From an uncultured bacterium (GTDB taxonomy: Bacteria; Bacillota; Clostridia; Oscillospirales; Oscillospiraceae), in contig CASFCS010000001.1 in NCBI GenBank assembly GCA_949293245.1, positions 1-64,000 on the forward strand: DNA of 64,000 nt. The letters are read 5' to 3'. Under the pieces are notes generated by a model. The model was not told the DNA's origin, did not search any database, and saw only the letters and a list, made by a program, of their open reading frames with translations. This document shows positions 1 to 8,665 of this stretch, one piece after another (position 1 is the stretch's first letter; each line of letters opens with the position of its first letter). The position numbers and the translations under genes were made by a program.

Positions 1-210
1 GACTTCACTTTTGAGGAAATGAACCTCATGTGCATCTACAACACCGGCAGCCGCACCGGACTGATCGACGCTCTGACGGAGATGCGCGGTGAGCTTTCGA
101 TGGAGGAAGCCGAGCTGCGGGAGTTGACCGACAGCGCCCTGGGCAAACTCCAGGCCATGAGCGATACCGAATTTGCAGAGCTGGAATTATACCCGGATTT
201 TGATGAGTGA
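1..210 (+). CDS. TTRAP-family transposon-transfer assisting protein (5' truncated by window)
   Basis: The frame is open from base 1 and stops at 208-210, so the gene enters from upstream and about 69 residues are visible. The conserved start of the family, EEMNLMCIYNTGSRTGLIDAL, is present. The acidic end, ELYPDFDE, is also typical of the transposon-transfer assisting family (TTRAP), short proteins carried by Tn916/CTn-like conjugative elements of Firmicutes. Their biochemical role is unknown. Its presence implies that an integrative conjugative element lies to the left of the window and ends near 2.08 kb. Base composition is higher in GC than the next two genes, so those look like separately acquired cargo. 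Confidence 0.8.
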   Translation, partial: DFTFEEMNLMCIYNTGSRTGLIDALTEMRGELSMEEAELRELTDSALGKLQAMSDTEFAELELYPDFDE

Positions 211-342
211 TGGACACAAAACAACGCTAAATCTGCAAATACTGTCTAGTTTGAAGATGCGTTTTTTCTTGCAATTGGCAGCGTTTTTTTCTATAATGGA
301 TACGAATGACACTTCTATTATTACGCGATTGGAGGGATGAAC

Positions 343-1644
343 ATGCATTGGCTGACAATTGAGAAATTGGGGCCTATTCAGTATTGTCAACTACCAATCA
401 GACAATATACGGTCTTGACAGGTTTTCAAGCGGCGGGCAAAAGCACGGTTGCAAAGGCTATTTATTTCTTCCGTACTCTGAAAGATGATATTTACCAATT
501 GATTCAGCAGCAGGAGTATTCTGAACTTATTTATGGGCTAAAATATGCACCTCGTCAGGAAGATGCAAAGCAGCACACATTGTACAGCGATTTTGAGAGC
601 TTTGTTCGTAACAAATTTCTCAGTACGTTTGGCTCATCATACAGTATGGATAAGGCCATGCGGCTGAGCTATCAATACAGTGATACTGTGAAGATTGCGA
701 TAAGTCTTGCAGAGAGCCGCAATTCTTTGACACCGAATTTTGTCTGGGTAGAATATTCCCCTTGTATCCGGAAGTTTTTGAGCAACTCCTGGCCAGCGAA
801 TAACCGTGAAGCCTTGCGACGAGAACTAGATACTCTGTTTGATGATCCATATGAAACCGTCTATATTCCCGCAGGGCGCAGTGTCCTGACCGTATTGGGC
901 AGCCAATTCAACTATTTTTATTCCACAATGGACGATGCGCAGAAACGGTTGCTGGATGCTTGTACTCGTGATTATTTGGAACGAGTCATGCGGTTGCGTC
1001 CGCAGTTTGCAAACGGTCTAGAAGGACTTGCGGAAGGAAAAATTGTTCCAAAGGAAAAACAGGAGTTGTATAGAGAGGCTCTTGCGCTGGTTGGTCAGAT
1101 TCTCAAAGGAAAATATACAGCAACAGATGGTGAGGAGCGCATTTGGGTCGATAATAACCATTATGTGAAAATTAATTTTGCTTCTTCTGGCCAACAGGAG
1201 ATTGTGTGGATTTTAAATCTTTTGGTCTACTATTTGCTCATGGATCAGCCAGTTTTTTTCATTATCGAAGAACCGGAATCTAATCTGTTCCCTGAATCAC
1301 AGAAGTTAGTTATTGAACTGATTTCCATGATAGCTGGTGTTGGTAACGCCGTATTGCTGACGACGCACAGCCCATATGTACTGGGTACCGTGAACAATTT
1401 ACTCTATGCGGATACCGTGGGAAAATACTCCGTGCAAAAGACTGCACAGGTTATTTCCCGCTGCAAGTGGATCAAAAGTGCATCCTGTACAGCCATGTTT
1501 ATGGAAAACGGGCGCGCTGAAAATTGTATGGATCAGGAACTGATGCAGATCGACAACTCTCTCCTCGACCAAATCTCGCACGGAATCAACGAAGAATATG
1601 ATGTATTGTTTGCCATTGAGCAGCAAGCGGAGGAGGAATCGTAA
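343..1644 (+). CDS. AAA/ABC-type ATPase (OLD-like, AAA_21 class), candidate defence ATPase
   Basis: A 433-residue ATPase. Walker A GFQAAGKST lies at residues 27-35, an ABC-signature-like SSGQQE near 280, Walker B FFIIEEPESNLFP near 304-316 and a switch-like TTHSPY near 339. The order with a long middle insert fits the SMC/OLD-like ATPases that pair with nucleases in many defence systems. An ATG at 337 also opens this frame, but GGAGG at 331-335 is only 1 nt from it and 7 nt from the ATG at 343, so 343 is chosen. Its stop overlaps the next start (TAATG), so the two are translationally coupled. The region is clearly AT-richer than the rest of the chromosome. A defence role is inferred from family and context; no substrate can be read from the sequence. 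Confidence 0.75.
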   Translation: MHWLTIEKLGPIQYCQLPIRQYTVLTGFQAAGKSTVAKAIYFFRTLKDDIYQLIQQQEYSELIYGLKYAPRQEDAKQHTLYSDFESFVRNKFLSTFGSSYSMDKAMRLSYQYSDTVKIAISLAESRNSLTPNFVWVEYSPCIRKFLSNSWPANNREALRRELDTLFDDPYETVYIPAGRSVLTVLGSQFNYFYSTMDDAQKRLLDACTRDYLERVMRLRPQFANGLEGLAEGKIVPKEKQELYREALALVGQILKGKYTATDGEERIWVDNNHYVKINFASSGQQEIVWILNLLVYYLLMDQPVFFIIEEPESNLFPESQKLVIELISMIAGVGNAVLLTTHSPYVLGTVNNLLYADTVGKYSVQKTAQVISRCKWIKSASCTAMFMENGRAENCMDQELMQIDNSLLDQISHGINEEYDVLFAIEQQAEEES

Positions 1645-2075
1645 TGCCCCTGAATGGATATTCCTCCTTATGTGAAGAACGTCAGCGTATTATTGTCAGC
1701 CGTGATAGCGGGACCAGACGGGAACACAGAGCTTTCAATAATGATGCCTGTCATGTAACCCAATATAAAATTGACGGTGATATAGTACGCGATACATCAA
1801 TTCGCTGTGATTTTTTGGTCATGAACGATGATCGGCGTGACGCATACCTCATTGAATTGAAAGGTTCGGACATTGAGCATGCGTTAGATCAACTAGAAGC
1901 GACAGCTCACCGTTTTCAAAATGAATTGCGTGGATATTGCATCAAATATCGGTTAGTGTGTTCTCGTGTAAAGACGCAGGCGATTCGCAGTATCAAATAC
2001 AAAAAATTCTGTAAAAAGCATAATAGTGCTAACGAATTCATTTGCCAAGAGAATCAAATTAAAGAGCCAATCTAA
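1644..2075 (+). CDS. Small PD-(D/E)XK-like protein paired with the upstream ATPase
   Basis: A 143-residue protein whose ATG shares one base with the stop of the ATPase gene, so it is read from the same transcript. A possible nuclease core is visible: D56 in RCDFLVM, then E71 and K73 in YLIELKGSD, each in a predicted beta strand. That is the D-x(n)-ExK spacing of PD-(D/E)XK enzymes. After it come a helix (HALDQLEATAHRFQNELR) and a basic C-terminus (KYKKFCKKH). I do not recognise a named family. The most economical reading is the effector or nuclease subunit of a two-gene ATPase/nuclease system. An RNA- or DNA-binding partner without catalysis is also possible. Confidence 0.6.
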   Translation: MPLNGYSSLCEERQRIIVSRDSGTRREHRAFNNDACHVTQYKIDGDIVRDTSIRCDFLVMNDDRRDAYLIELKGSDIEHALDQLEATAHRFQNELRGYCIKYRLVCSRVKTQAIRSIKYKKFCKKHNSANEFICQENQIKEPI

Positions 2076-2082
2076 ATAATAT

Positions 2083-2511
2083 CTAAGTAAAAAAGACCAT
2101 GCTGTTGTTGACATACCGGCCGTTTACATAGGTGGGGTTATTGGTCTGATAGTCATATGCCAGAGTGTCCGCCGTTCTGCCGGAGGGGTTGACGTCGCCA
2201 TAGAGGATTCTGGGGATGGCCAGGGCGCCGGACTGGCCGGGAAGCCCCACATAGAGGGCCGCCTTGATGCAGTCGTACTCCTCCAGGAAGCCCATCTCCA
2301 TGTTGTTGGTGGTGTTGAAGAGTACGATGACCCGGAACTGGTTTTCCTCCAGGGCATCCAGCATGGCCTTCTCATTTGCCGTCAGCTCAAGGAAGGTGCC
2401 GTTGGAATAGGAGCCGATGTCGATCAGCTCGGTCTGGCTGGCGTTTTCACCGGAGAAGCGGCTGAGCACCACGATGGCGGTGTCGGAATACTCCTTGGCC
2501 CGCCTCCAGCT
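2083..2511 (-). pseudogene. C-terminal fragment of a glycoside hydrolase family 3 protein
   Basis: The residues AKEYSDTAIVVLSRFSGE, then GLPGQSGALAIPRILYGDVN and PSGRTADT, are characteristic of the (alpha/beta)6 sandwich domain of GH3 beta-glucosidases. Both ends are missing. The upstream side fuses out of frame to a lipoprotein at about 2512, and the downstream side stops after YVNNSMVFFT, where a normal GH3 would continue for hundreds of residues. The stop lies where the incoming mobile element appears to end (2076-2095). I read this as a dead remnant left by deletion and insertion. No start codon with a ribosome site is evident. Confidence 0.65.
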
Positions 2512-2992
2512 CCACGCGGCTGCCATTTACCGTAATGACGCAGGCCACATCCACATCGATCACGCAGTTGAGGGTATAGTATTTATCCTTCTGGCAGATC
2601 TCAGCATTTCTGTACACGATCTGCATGCCGTAAACGCTCTTGCCGGTGGCGGTATAGGAGAAGGTGGCAGAGCCGGCCTGAGAATTCTCAGAATCCCCCA
2701 GGTACTCCGGCTTGGAGGTGAGCGTCACCTGGGACCCTGTCCAGTTCTGGTCGTTCCAGTATCCCCATTTGCCCTGAGGCACCTTGTTCTGCTCATAAAA
2801 CTCGATCTCATACCAGCCTTCGGGCTGATTTTCATAGGTCACAGTGAGCGCGCACTGGGCCCGCGCACCCGATTCCGCCGTGGCCGTCTCCTGCAGGTCG
2901 GAGACGGTTACGACCTTGTCCGAGTCGTCTCCGCAAGCGGCCAGCGCCATGCACATCGCCGCTCCTAGTATCAGGGCAATCAAACGTTTCAT
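2447..2992 (-). pseudogene. Truncated secreted lipoprotein fused out of frame to the GH3 remnant
   Basis: The frame starts with a good lipoprotein signal: KR, a hydrophobic stretch and lipobox LAAC at residues 17-20. AGGAGG-like sequence (complement of cctcctta at 3001-3008) precedes the ATG. A Thr/Ser/Tyr-rich extracellular domain follows, with WGYWNDQNWTGSQ and a beta-rich tail ending at VNGSRVELEA. After that, at about 2512, the frame runs into GH3 sequence in the wrong frame and stops at 2447. The native C-terminus is therefore lost. The N-terminal 160 residues could still be expressed and lipidated. No specific family is recognised; location beside GH3 sequence hints at carbohydrate binding. 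Confidence 0.5.
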
Positions 2993-3244
2993 TGCAATTC
3001 CTCCTTATTTTTTATGTGCTTAACGCCCTTTTCTAAATGGTATTGTACCAATTCGGAGGAAAGGTGAAAACGCACTTAATTTTAATTTGGTATCATTTTT
3101 TACTAAGAGGAGAAAAAATAACGACCATTTTCTGTATAGATTGCCATCTCGTTTTCCTCATCCACTTGCAAAACTCTGCCCGGTGCCTTTTGTGTGCATG
3201 GTTTTTCATGCCTTCTGCATGGAGGAGTGCTTTTTTCTCAGAGT

Positions 3245-3286
3245 GGAAAGAACGCCGTCCGGGTGGACGGCGTTCTTTCCATTTTA
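3245..3286. terminator. Strong hairpin terminator, 16-bp perfect stem
   Basis: Arms GGAAAGAACGCCGTCC (3245-3260) and its exact complement (3265-3280) enclose a GGGT loop. They are followed by an A/T-rich tail (attttat). The hairpin lies in the 640-bp gap between the broken lipoprotein and the glycosyltransferase. No convincing gene is seen in that gap; short frames there lack ribosome sites and homology. Confidence 0.6.
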
Positions 3287-3481
3287 TCCGGAAGCACTCT
3301 CCCAATTTGTTCACACTTTTTGCGCCGCCTGCTTTTTACATTTTAATTTATAAAATGTTTATTTCTTAATATTTTATAAATAATTGTTGTGTTATTTCTT
3401 AAGTCGCGCTTTTCATCCTGGTTTTCGTCAAACAGACTAAAAACAATTTGTTAAGGAATCATTAATTCTCGCATAATACTC

Positions 3482-3509
3482 TTGTAATCTTTTTGAATTG
3501 TGGTATCAT
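3482..3509 (+). promoter_or_regulatory. Promoter of the glycosyltransferase gene
   Basis: TTGTAA (3482-3487) and TATCAT (3504-3509) are 16 nt apart in an AT-rich stretch. This would give a leader of about 120 nt before the start codon at 3637. That leader contains a near-inverted repeat (CGATATCGG ... CCGGATATCG, 3517-3543). Confidence 0.45.
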
Positions 3510-3636
3510 ACCTTACGATATCGGTGGAAAGGCCGGATATCGGGTATATGTAAGGGAACAAAAGGAACTGCAAAACCGTCTATTACCCTGTAGCATCGTG
3601 ACACAACCATTTTGAATGTAATCGAGGAAAGTAATT

Positions 3637-4905
3637 ATGTTAGATTTTGTAGTAACTTTTAACTGCCTGGTGGCCGTGATTGTAACGGTGGCCTACTTCT
3701 ACCAGCTTGTGTACCTGCTGGTGGGTCTGGTCAACCGCAAGCGCCAGGACAACCGGGAGCCCTCCACGCTGCACCGATTTGCCGTGGTGATCTCCGCCCG
3801 CAACGAGGAGGCCGTCATCGGCACCTTGTTGGAGAGTCTGCGCAAGCAGAACTACCCCAGCCATCTGCTGGACCTGTATGTGATCGCGGACAACTGCACC
3901 GACCGCACCGCCCAGGTGTCCCGGGAGTGCGGCGCCACCGTGTACGAGCGGTTCAACAAGGTGAAGGTGGGCAAGGGCTACGCCATGGATGAGTTTTTCC
4001 GCCGCCTCACCGCCGACGGCCGCAACGACTACGACGGCTACTTCGTCTTTGACGCGGACAACATTGTGGACCCCAACTTTGTGCGGGAGATGAACCGCAC
4101 CTTTGACACCGGCAAGTATGCCGCCATCACCAGCTACCGCAACTCCAAAAACTTCTCCGACAACTGGATCTCCGCGGGCTACTCCCTGTGGTTCCTGCGG
4201 GAGGCCCGGTTCCTCAACTTCCCCCGTATGCTCATGGGCACCACCTGCGCCATCTCCGGCACCGGGTTCCTGGTGTCCGGCGACGTGATCCGCCAGCAGG
4301 GCGGCTGGCCCTACCACCTGCTCACCGAGGACATCGAGTTCTCCGTCAACTGCGCCCTGAAGGGCCAGACCATCGGCTACTGTGACAAGGCCGTCATTTA
4401 CGACGAGCAGCCTGTCACCTTCTCCCAGTCCTGGGATCAGCGGCTGCGGTGGTCCAAGGGCTTCTACCAGGTGGACGCCAAGTACACCCTGTCCCTGGTC
4501 AAGGGCTGCGGCAAGGGCAAGCGGGGCTTCGGCTGCTACGATATGCTCATGACGGTGGCGCCTGCCATGTTCCTTACCCTGTTTACCCTGGTGCTCAACG
4601 GCATCATCGTGGCCGCCTGCCTGACCCAGCCCACCTTTGCGGCTTTGCAGGTGGTGAGCACCTGCCTGGAGTTCATGATGTCCGCTGTGGTGAGTTTCTA
4701 CATGTGTCTGTTTATGTTCGGCGCGGTGACCACCATTACCGAGTGGAAGAACATCCACGCCACCGTGTCCCAGAAGCTCATCTCCGTGTTCACCTTCCCC
4801 CTGTTCATGTTTACCTATGTGCCCATCTCCCTGGCCGCCCTGGTGCGCCGGGTGGAGTGGAAGCCCATTTACCACGGCAAGCTCACCGCCAGCGCCCAGA
4901 AGTGA
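3637..4905 (+). CDS. Membrane glycosyltransferase, GT2 family (cellulose/hyaluronan synthase-like)
   Basis: A 422-residue integral membrane GT-A enzyme. An N-terminal membrane helix comes first (residues 1-30). The GT2 domain contains VVISARNEE near residue 47, the metal-binding DADN near 130, TED in HLLTEDIEFS near 230 and the QxxRW motif QRLRW near 268. At least two C-terminal membrane segments follow (310-400). This set is that of processive beta-glycosyltransferases that couple polymerisation to export, so an exopolysaccharide product is plausible; the sugar cannot be told. GAGGAAAG lies just before the ATG. It is monocistronic, with its own promoter and a strong terminator downstream. 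Confidence 0.85.
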   Translation: MLDFVVTFNCLVAVIVTVAYFYQLVYLLVGLVNRKRQDNREPSTLHRFAVVISARNEEAVIGTLLESLRKQNYPSHLLDLYVIADNCTDRTAQVSRECGATVYERFNKVKVGKGYAMDEFFRRLTADGRNDYDGYFVFDADNIVDPNFVREMNRTFDTGKYAAITSYRNSKNFSDNWISAGYSLWFLREARFLNFPRMLMGTTCAISGTGFLVSGDVIRQQGGWPYHLLTEDIEFSVNCALKGQTIGYCDKAVIYDEQPVTFSQSWDQRLRWSKGFYQVDAKYTLSLVKGCGKGKRGFGCYDMLMTVAPAMFLTLFTLVLNGIIVAACLTQPTFAALQVVSTCLEFMMSAVVSFYMCLFMFGAVTTITEWKNIHATVSQKLISVFTFPLFMFTYVPISLAALVRRVEWKPIYHGKLTASAQK

Positions 4906-4934
4906 TGGCGCGGGGCAGAAGATTTTTCACAAAG

Positions 4935-4970
4935 AAAGGGTGCGCATCCTGCGGGATGCGCACCCTTTTT
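4935..4970 (+). terminator. Rho-independent terminator after the glycosyltransferase
   Basis: AAAGGGTGCGCATCC (4935-4949), loop TGCG, then the exact complementary arm (4954-4968), running into a T tract. It lies 30 nt after the stop codon. Confidence 0.85.
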
Positions 4971-5065
4971 ATCTGTTTCGGGGGTGAAATGGCGGCTTTT
5001 TGTTGCACTTTTTCTTTTCATTCCATTTTATCCCTGCCGGTTGGTCATTTTTGTCCAATCTTTTG

Positions 5066-5094
5066 TTGTGTTTTCCTCTTTTTTAATGTATAAT
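5066..5094 (+). promoter_or_regulatory. Promoter of the EF-G-like gene
   Basis: TTGTGT (5066-5071), 17-nt spacer, perfect TATAAT (5089-5094). The transcript would have a GC-rich leader of about 90 nt with ccgccggcgg/ccggggcccgg self-complementary runs before the ribosome site TAAGGAG (5176-5182). Confidence 0.6.
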
Positions 5095-5192
5095 AGCCAA
5101 CAGCAGCAGCCGCGCCGGGGACAGGCCGCCGGCGGCCCTCCGGGGCCCGGGCCAGCGGACGCGGCATTCCCAAAGTAAGGAGTGGAAACATT

Positions 5193-7265
5193 ATGAGCTA
5201 TTCGACACAAAACATCCGCAACGTCTGCCTGCTGGGCCACGGCGGAAACGGAAAGACGTCTCTGGCCGAGAGCATGCTGTATCTTACCGGTGGCACCGAT
5301 CGGCTGGGCAAGCCCGCCGACGGAAACACCGTCTGTGATTATGACCCTGAGGAGGTCCGCCGCCAGATCTCCATCTCCATGGCCGTGGCGCCTGTGGAGT
5401 ACAAGGGCTGCAAGCTCAACATTCTGGACACCCCGGGCTACTTTGACTTCGCCGGCGAGGCCCTGGAGGCCATGCGGGTGGCCGACGGCGCCATCATCGT
5501 CTGCTCCGCCAAGAGCGGCATGAGCGTGGGCGCGGAGAAGGCCTGGCGCATGTGCGAGGAGCGCCAGCTGCCCCGGCTGCTCTATGTGTCCAAGACCGAC
5601 GAGGACAACGCCGACTACAACGCCGCCTTCGCCACCCTGCGGGAGCGGTTCGGCAAGAACATCGCCCCGGTGGTGGCCCCCATCTGGGACGAGAACAAGC
5701 GGGTCATCGGCATCATCGACGTGCTCAACCGCCGGGCCTTCGAGATGCAGAATGGCAAGCGTGTGGAGATTGGCATCCCCGACGACAAGAAGTCCGTGGT
5801 GGCCGAGCTCTACGAGGCCCTGAAGGAGTCCGTGGCCGAGACCAGCGAGGAGTTCATGGACAAGTACTTCTCCGGCGAGGAGTTCACCTACGCCGAGATG
5901 CTCACCGGCCTGCGGGCCGGCGTGCGGGATTGCTCTTTGTTCCCCGTGGTGTGCGGCTCCGCTCTCACCGGTCTGGGCACCCTGATGCTGATGGACATGA
6001 TCGTGGACCTGTTCCCCTCCCCTCAGGAGGGCCGGCACGAGAGCGCCGTCACCGACGAGGGCGAGCTGGAGGACTTCGCCATCTCCCCCGGCGGCCTGGC
6101 CTGCGCCTTTGTGTTCAAGACCGTGTCCGATCAGTACGGCAAGTACTCCTATGTGAAGGTCCTCTCCGGCACCCTCACCCCCGATATGCCCGTGGTCAAC
6201 GGCCGCACCGGCCTGCCTGAGAAGCTGGGCCGCCTGTACGCCATGAAGGGCAAGAAGGCCGTGGAGGTCAAGGAGCTGGGCTGCGGCGACATCGGCGCCG
6301 TGGGCAAGATGGACAAGGTCAAGACGGGGGACACCCTGTGCGATCCCCGCCATGTGGTCCGCCTGGAGGAGATGGCCTTCCCCGAGCCCTGCTACTCCGT
6401 GGCCATCGTCCCCAAGACCAAGGGTCAGGAGGACAAGGTGGCCGCCGGCCTGGCCCGTCTGGGCGAGGAGGACCTGACCTTCAAGGTGGTCAACAACGCC
6501 GAGACCCGCCAGATGGTGGTGTCCGGCACCGGCGATATGCAGATGGACGTGCTGGTGTCCAAGCTCAAGAGCCGCTTTGGCGTGGAGTGCACCCTGGCCA
6601 CCCCCAGAGTGGCCTACCGGGAGAAGATTCGCAAGAAGGTCAAGAAGCAGGGCCGCCACAAGAAGCAGTCCGGCGGCCACGGCCAGTTCGGCGACGTGTG
6701 GATCGAGTTTGAGCCCTGCGACAGCGAGGAGATGCTCTTCGCCGAGAACGTGTTCGGCGGCGCGGTGCCCAAGAACTTCTTCCCCGCCGTGGAGAAGGGC
6801 CTGCGGGAAGCGGTGCTCCACGGTCCTCTGGCGGGCTACCCCGTGGTGGGCCTGAAGTGCACCCTGGTGGACGGCTCCTCCCACCCGGTGGACTCCTCCG
6901 AAATGGCCTTCAAGACCGCCGCTCAGCTGGCCTACAAGGCCGCCATGCCCGAGGCCTCCCCGGTGTTGCTGGAGCCCATCGGCGAGCTGAAGGTCACCAT
7001 TCCCGACAGCTATATGGGCGACGTCATCGGCGACCTGAACAAGCGCCGGGGCCGCGTGATGGGCATGAGCCCCGCGGGCAACGGCGAGCAGGTGGTGGAG
7101 GCCGAGGTGCCCATGGCCGAGATGATGTCCTACGCCATCGACCTGCGGTCCATCACCCAGAGCCGCGGCTCCTTCACCTTCCACTTCGTCCGCTATGAGG
7201 ACGCCACCCCCGCCGCCCAGGAGAAGGCCATTGCCGAGGCCAAGGCCCTGGCGGAGGCGGAGTAA
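5193..7265 (+). CDS. Elongation factor G-like GTPase (EF-G paralogue)
   Basis: A 690-residue five-domain translational GTPase. The G1 loop GHGGNGKTS lies near residue 16, G3 DTPGY near 81 and a G4 position VSKTDED near 132. Domain II follows around 290-370, then domains III-V with the conserved GGHGQFGDVWIE stretch near 490. Length and domain order match EF-G. However, the P-loop is GGNGKTS rather than AHIDAGKTT, and G4 is SKTD rather than NKMD. These are traits of the clostridial second EF-G-like family (often annotated fusA2) rather than the housekeeping EF-G of the str operon. No rpsL/rpsG/tuf neighbours are present. Probable ribosome-associated GTPase; its exact step is unknown. Confidence 0.85.
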   Translation: MSYSTQNIRNVCLLGHGGNGKTSLAESMLYLTGGTDRLGKPADGNTVCDYDPEEVRRQISISMAVAPVEYKGCKLNILDTPGYFDFAGEALEAMRVADGAIIVCSAKSGMSVGAEKAWRMCEERQLPRLLYVSKTDEDNADYNAAFATLRERFGKNIAPVVAPIWDENKRVIGIIDVLNRRAFEMQNGKRVEIGIPDDKKSVVAELYEALKESVAETSEEFMDKYFSGEEFTYAEMLTGLRAGVRDCSLFPVVCGSALTGLGTLMLMDMIVDLFPSPQEGRHESAVTDEGELEDFAISPGGLACAFVFKTVSDQYGKYSYVKVLSGTLTPDMPVVNGRTGLPEKLGRLYAMKGKKAVEVKELGCGDIGAVGKMDKVKTGDTLCDPRHVVRLEEMAFPEPCYSVAIVPKTKGQEDKVAAGLARLGEEDLTFKVVNNAETRQMVVSGTGDMQMDVLVSKLKSRFGVECTLATPRVAYREKIRKKVKKQGRHKKQSGGHGQFGDVWIEFEPCDSEEMLFAENVFGGAVPKNFFPAVEKGLREAVLHGPLAGYPVVGLKCTLVDGSSHPVDSSEMAFKTAAQLAYKAAMPEASPVLLEPIGELKVTIPDSYMGDVIGDLNKRRGRVMGMSPAGNGEQVVEAEVPMAEMMSYAIDLRSITQSRGSFTFHFVRYEDATPAAQEKAIAEAKALAEAE

Positions 7266-7289
7266 GCGCCTCCCCCTTTCACAGCCGCA

Positions 7290-7326
7290 AAAATACCCCG
7301 CCGGAGTAATTCCGGCGGGGTATTTT
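7290..7326. terminator. Bidirectional terminator between convergent genes
   Basis: AAAATACCCCGCCGGA (7290-7305), loop gtaat, exact complementary arm (7311-7326). The A-run on one side and T-run on the other allow use in both directions. It lies between the EF-G-like gene (+) and the AI-2E transporter gene (-). Confidence 0.85.
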
Positions 7327-7350
7327 ACGCTTTGTTATCAAAAGCAGGGG

Positions 7351-8541
7351 TCAGGCCGTGGGGGGCTGGTCGTCAGCCTTGGGTTTTGGCCTGCTGCGGC
7401 GGGCGCTCTTCCCGCTCTCCGGCGCCAGCTTTCCCTCCCGGCGGAGCAGGTCCTGCCGCAGCAGGGTGTAGAGCACCGCCGCCACAGGCACGCCCACCAG
7501 CATGCCCACCAGGTCAAACAGGCCGCCGCCCACGGTGATGGCCGCCAGCACCCACAGCCCCGGCAGGCCGATGATGCTGCCCGCCACCCGGGGGTAGATC
7601 ACGTTGCCCTCAAACTGCTGCAAAATCACCAGGAAGATGAGGAACCACACCGCCTCCATGGGGTCCACAATGATGAGGAGTATGGCCGACAAGATGGCCC
7701 CCAGATAGGCCCCCACAATGGGCAGCAGGGCGGACACGCCGATGATGACGCTGATGAGGTCGGGGTAATTGAACCCCAGCAGAAGCATGCCGATGAAGCA
7801 CAGCGTGCCGATGATGCACGCCTCCACCAGCTGGCCGGTGACGAAGTTGGTAAAGGTCTCCGCCGTAAGGCGGGTGACGGAGATCAGGGTGCTGGACACC
7901 TTCTCCGGGAGATAGGCCTGCACCAGCCGGCGGCACTGGCTGGTGAGCTGCCGTCCCCCCGCCAGCATGTACACGGAAAACACCACCGACATGACAAAGG
8001 TGATCACCGCAGAGATGAGGCTCCCCGTTACCTCCAGCACCTGGGGCACCGCGGAGGTCAGGGTGGTGAGGGCGTTGTTGAGCATCCCCTTCAGGGTCTC
8101 GTTCAGGTCGGTAAAGTCCAGCCCCTCCAGCACCGTCAGGTCCAGGCGGCTCATCAGGTCGTTATACAGCCCCTGAAGGTTGCGCAGATACCCGTTCATG
8201 TTGTTGATGAGGGTTTCAATGCTGTGGGCCACCTGGGGGACGATCAGGGAGATGATGCCCGTGAGGATCAGGATGAGGGCCAGATAGGATGTGGCCACCG
8301 CCATGGGCCGGGCCAGCCGGGCAAGCTTGGTATTCCCCGCCAGACGGCGGTAGTGCCGGTAGAAGAAGTTGCACGGGCGGTTGAGCACAAAGGCAATGGC
8401 AAAGCCAATGATCATGGGCTGCAGCAAATCCAAAAGCTGCATCACCAGGTGGACCACCTGGTCGAACTTGATTACGAAGAGCACCAGGAACACCGTAAAG
8501 GTGATGAGGACCATCATGCTCTTGACCATTTTTTTGTCCAA
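7351..8541 (-). CDS. AI-2E family transporter (PF01594-type membrane protein)
   Basis: A protein of about 396 residues with 7-8 hydrophobic segments and the family's C-terminal block (GVSALLPIVGAYLGAIL, then GNVIYPRVAGSIIGLPGLWV). The C-terminus is short, basic and proline-rich (ARRSRPKPKADD). Members of this family export or exchange small solutes; AI-2 itself, Na+/H+ and others have been proposed, and nothing here decides. The frame is open up to 8745, but that would run into the promoter of the next gene. AAAGGAGG (complement of 8551-8558) sits 9 nt before a TTG at 8541-8539, so the TTG start (LDKKMVKSMM) is chosen. Confidence 0.8.
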   Translation of the reverse strand: MDKKMVKSMMVLITFTVFLVLFVIKFDQVVHLVMQLLDLLQPMIIGFAIAFVLNRPCNFFYRHYRRLAGNTKLARLARPMAVATSYLALILILTGIISLIVPQVAHSIETLINNMNGYLRNLQGLYNDLMSRLDLTVLEGLDFTDLNETLKGMLNNALTTLTSAVPQVLEVTGSLISAVITFVMSVVFSVYMLAGGRQLTSQCRRLVQAYLPEKVSSTLISVTRLTAETFTNFVTGQLVEACIIGTLCFIGMLLLGFNYPDLISVIIGVSALLPIVGAYLGAILSAILLIIVDPMEAVWFLIFLVILQQFEGNVIYPRVAGSIIGLPGLWVLAAITVGGGLFDLVGMLVGVPVAAVLYTLLRQDLLRREGKLAPESGKSARRSRPKPKADDQPPTA

Positions 8542-8665
8542 GTAATACTGCCTCCTTTTCCTCCAGGCATGGCCCGGGGCGCCCGTCCCCGCTTTCCGGG
8601 GGGCAAATGTATCTGGATTATACCACGCACTGGGGAAGCCGGTCAATCTTCCCGGCCGCTTTCGG

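Noticed and set aside
3037..3369. 110-codon frame in the gap before the glycosyltransferase
   Set aside because: It runs through the 16-bp terminator stem, has odd composition and no family.
3510..3636. c-di-GMP (GEMM) riboswitch
   Set aside because: The conserved GEMM core strings are not found in order; only a generic hairpin is supported.
5028..7184. 718-codon open frame antisense to the EF-G-like gene
   Set aside because: It mirrors codon bias of a GC-rich gene, gives a His/Gly/Ala-rich product without domains, and has no ribosome site. The same applies to long antisense frames at 3640-4875, 17375-20068, 23293-25098, 25917-28475, 30991-34044, 51062-53050 and 57749-59482.
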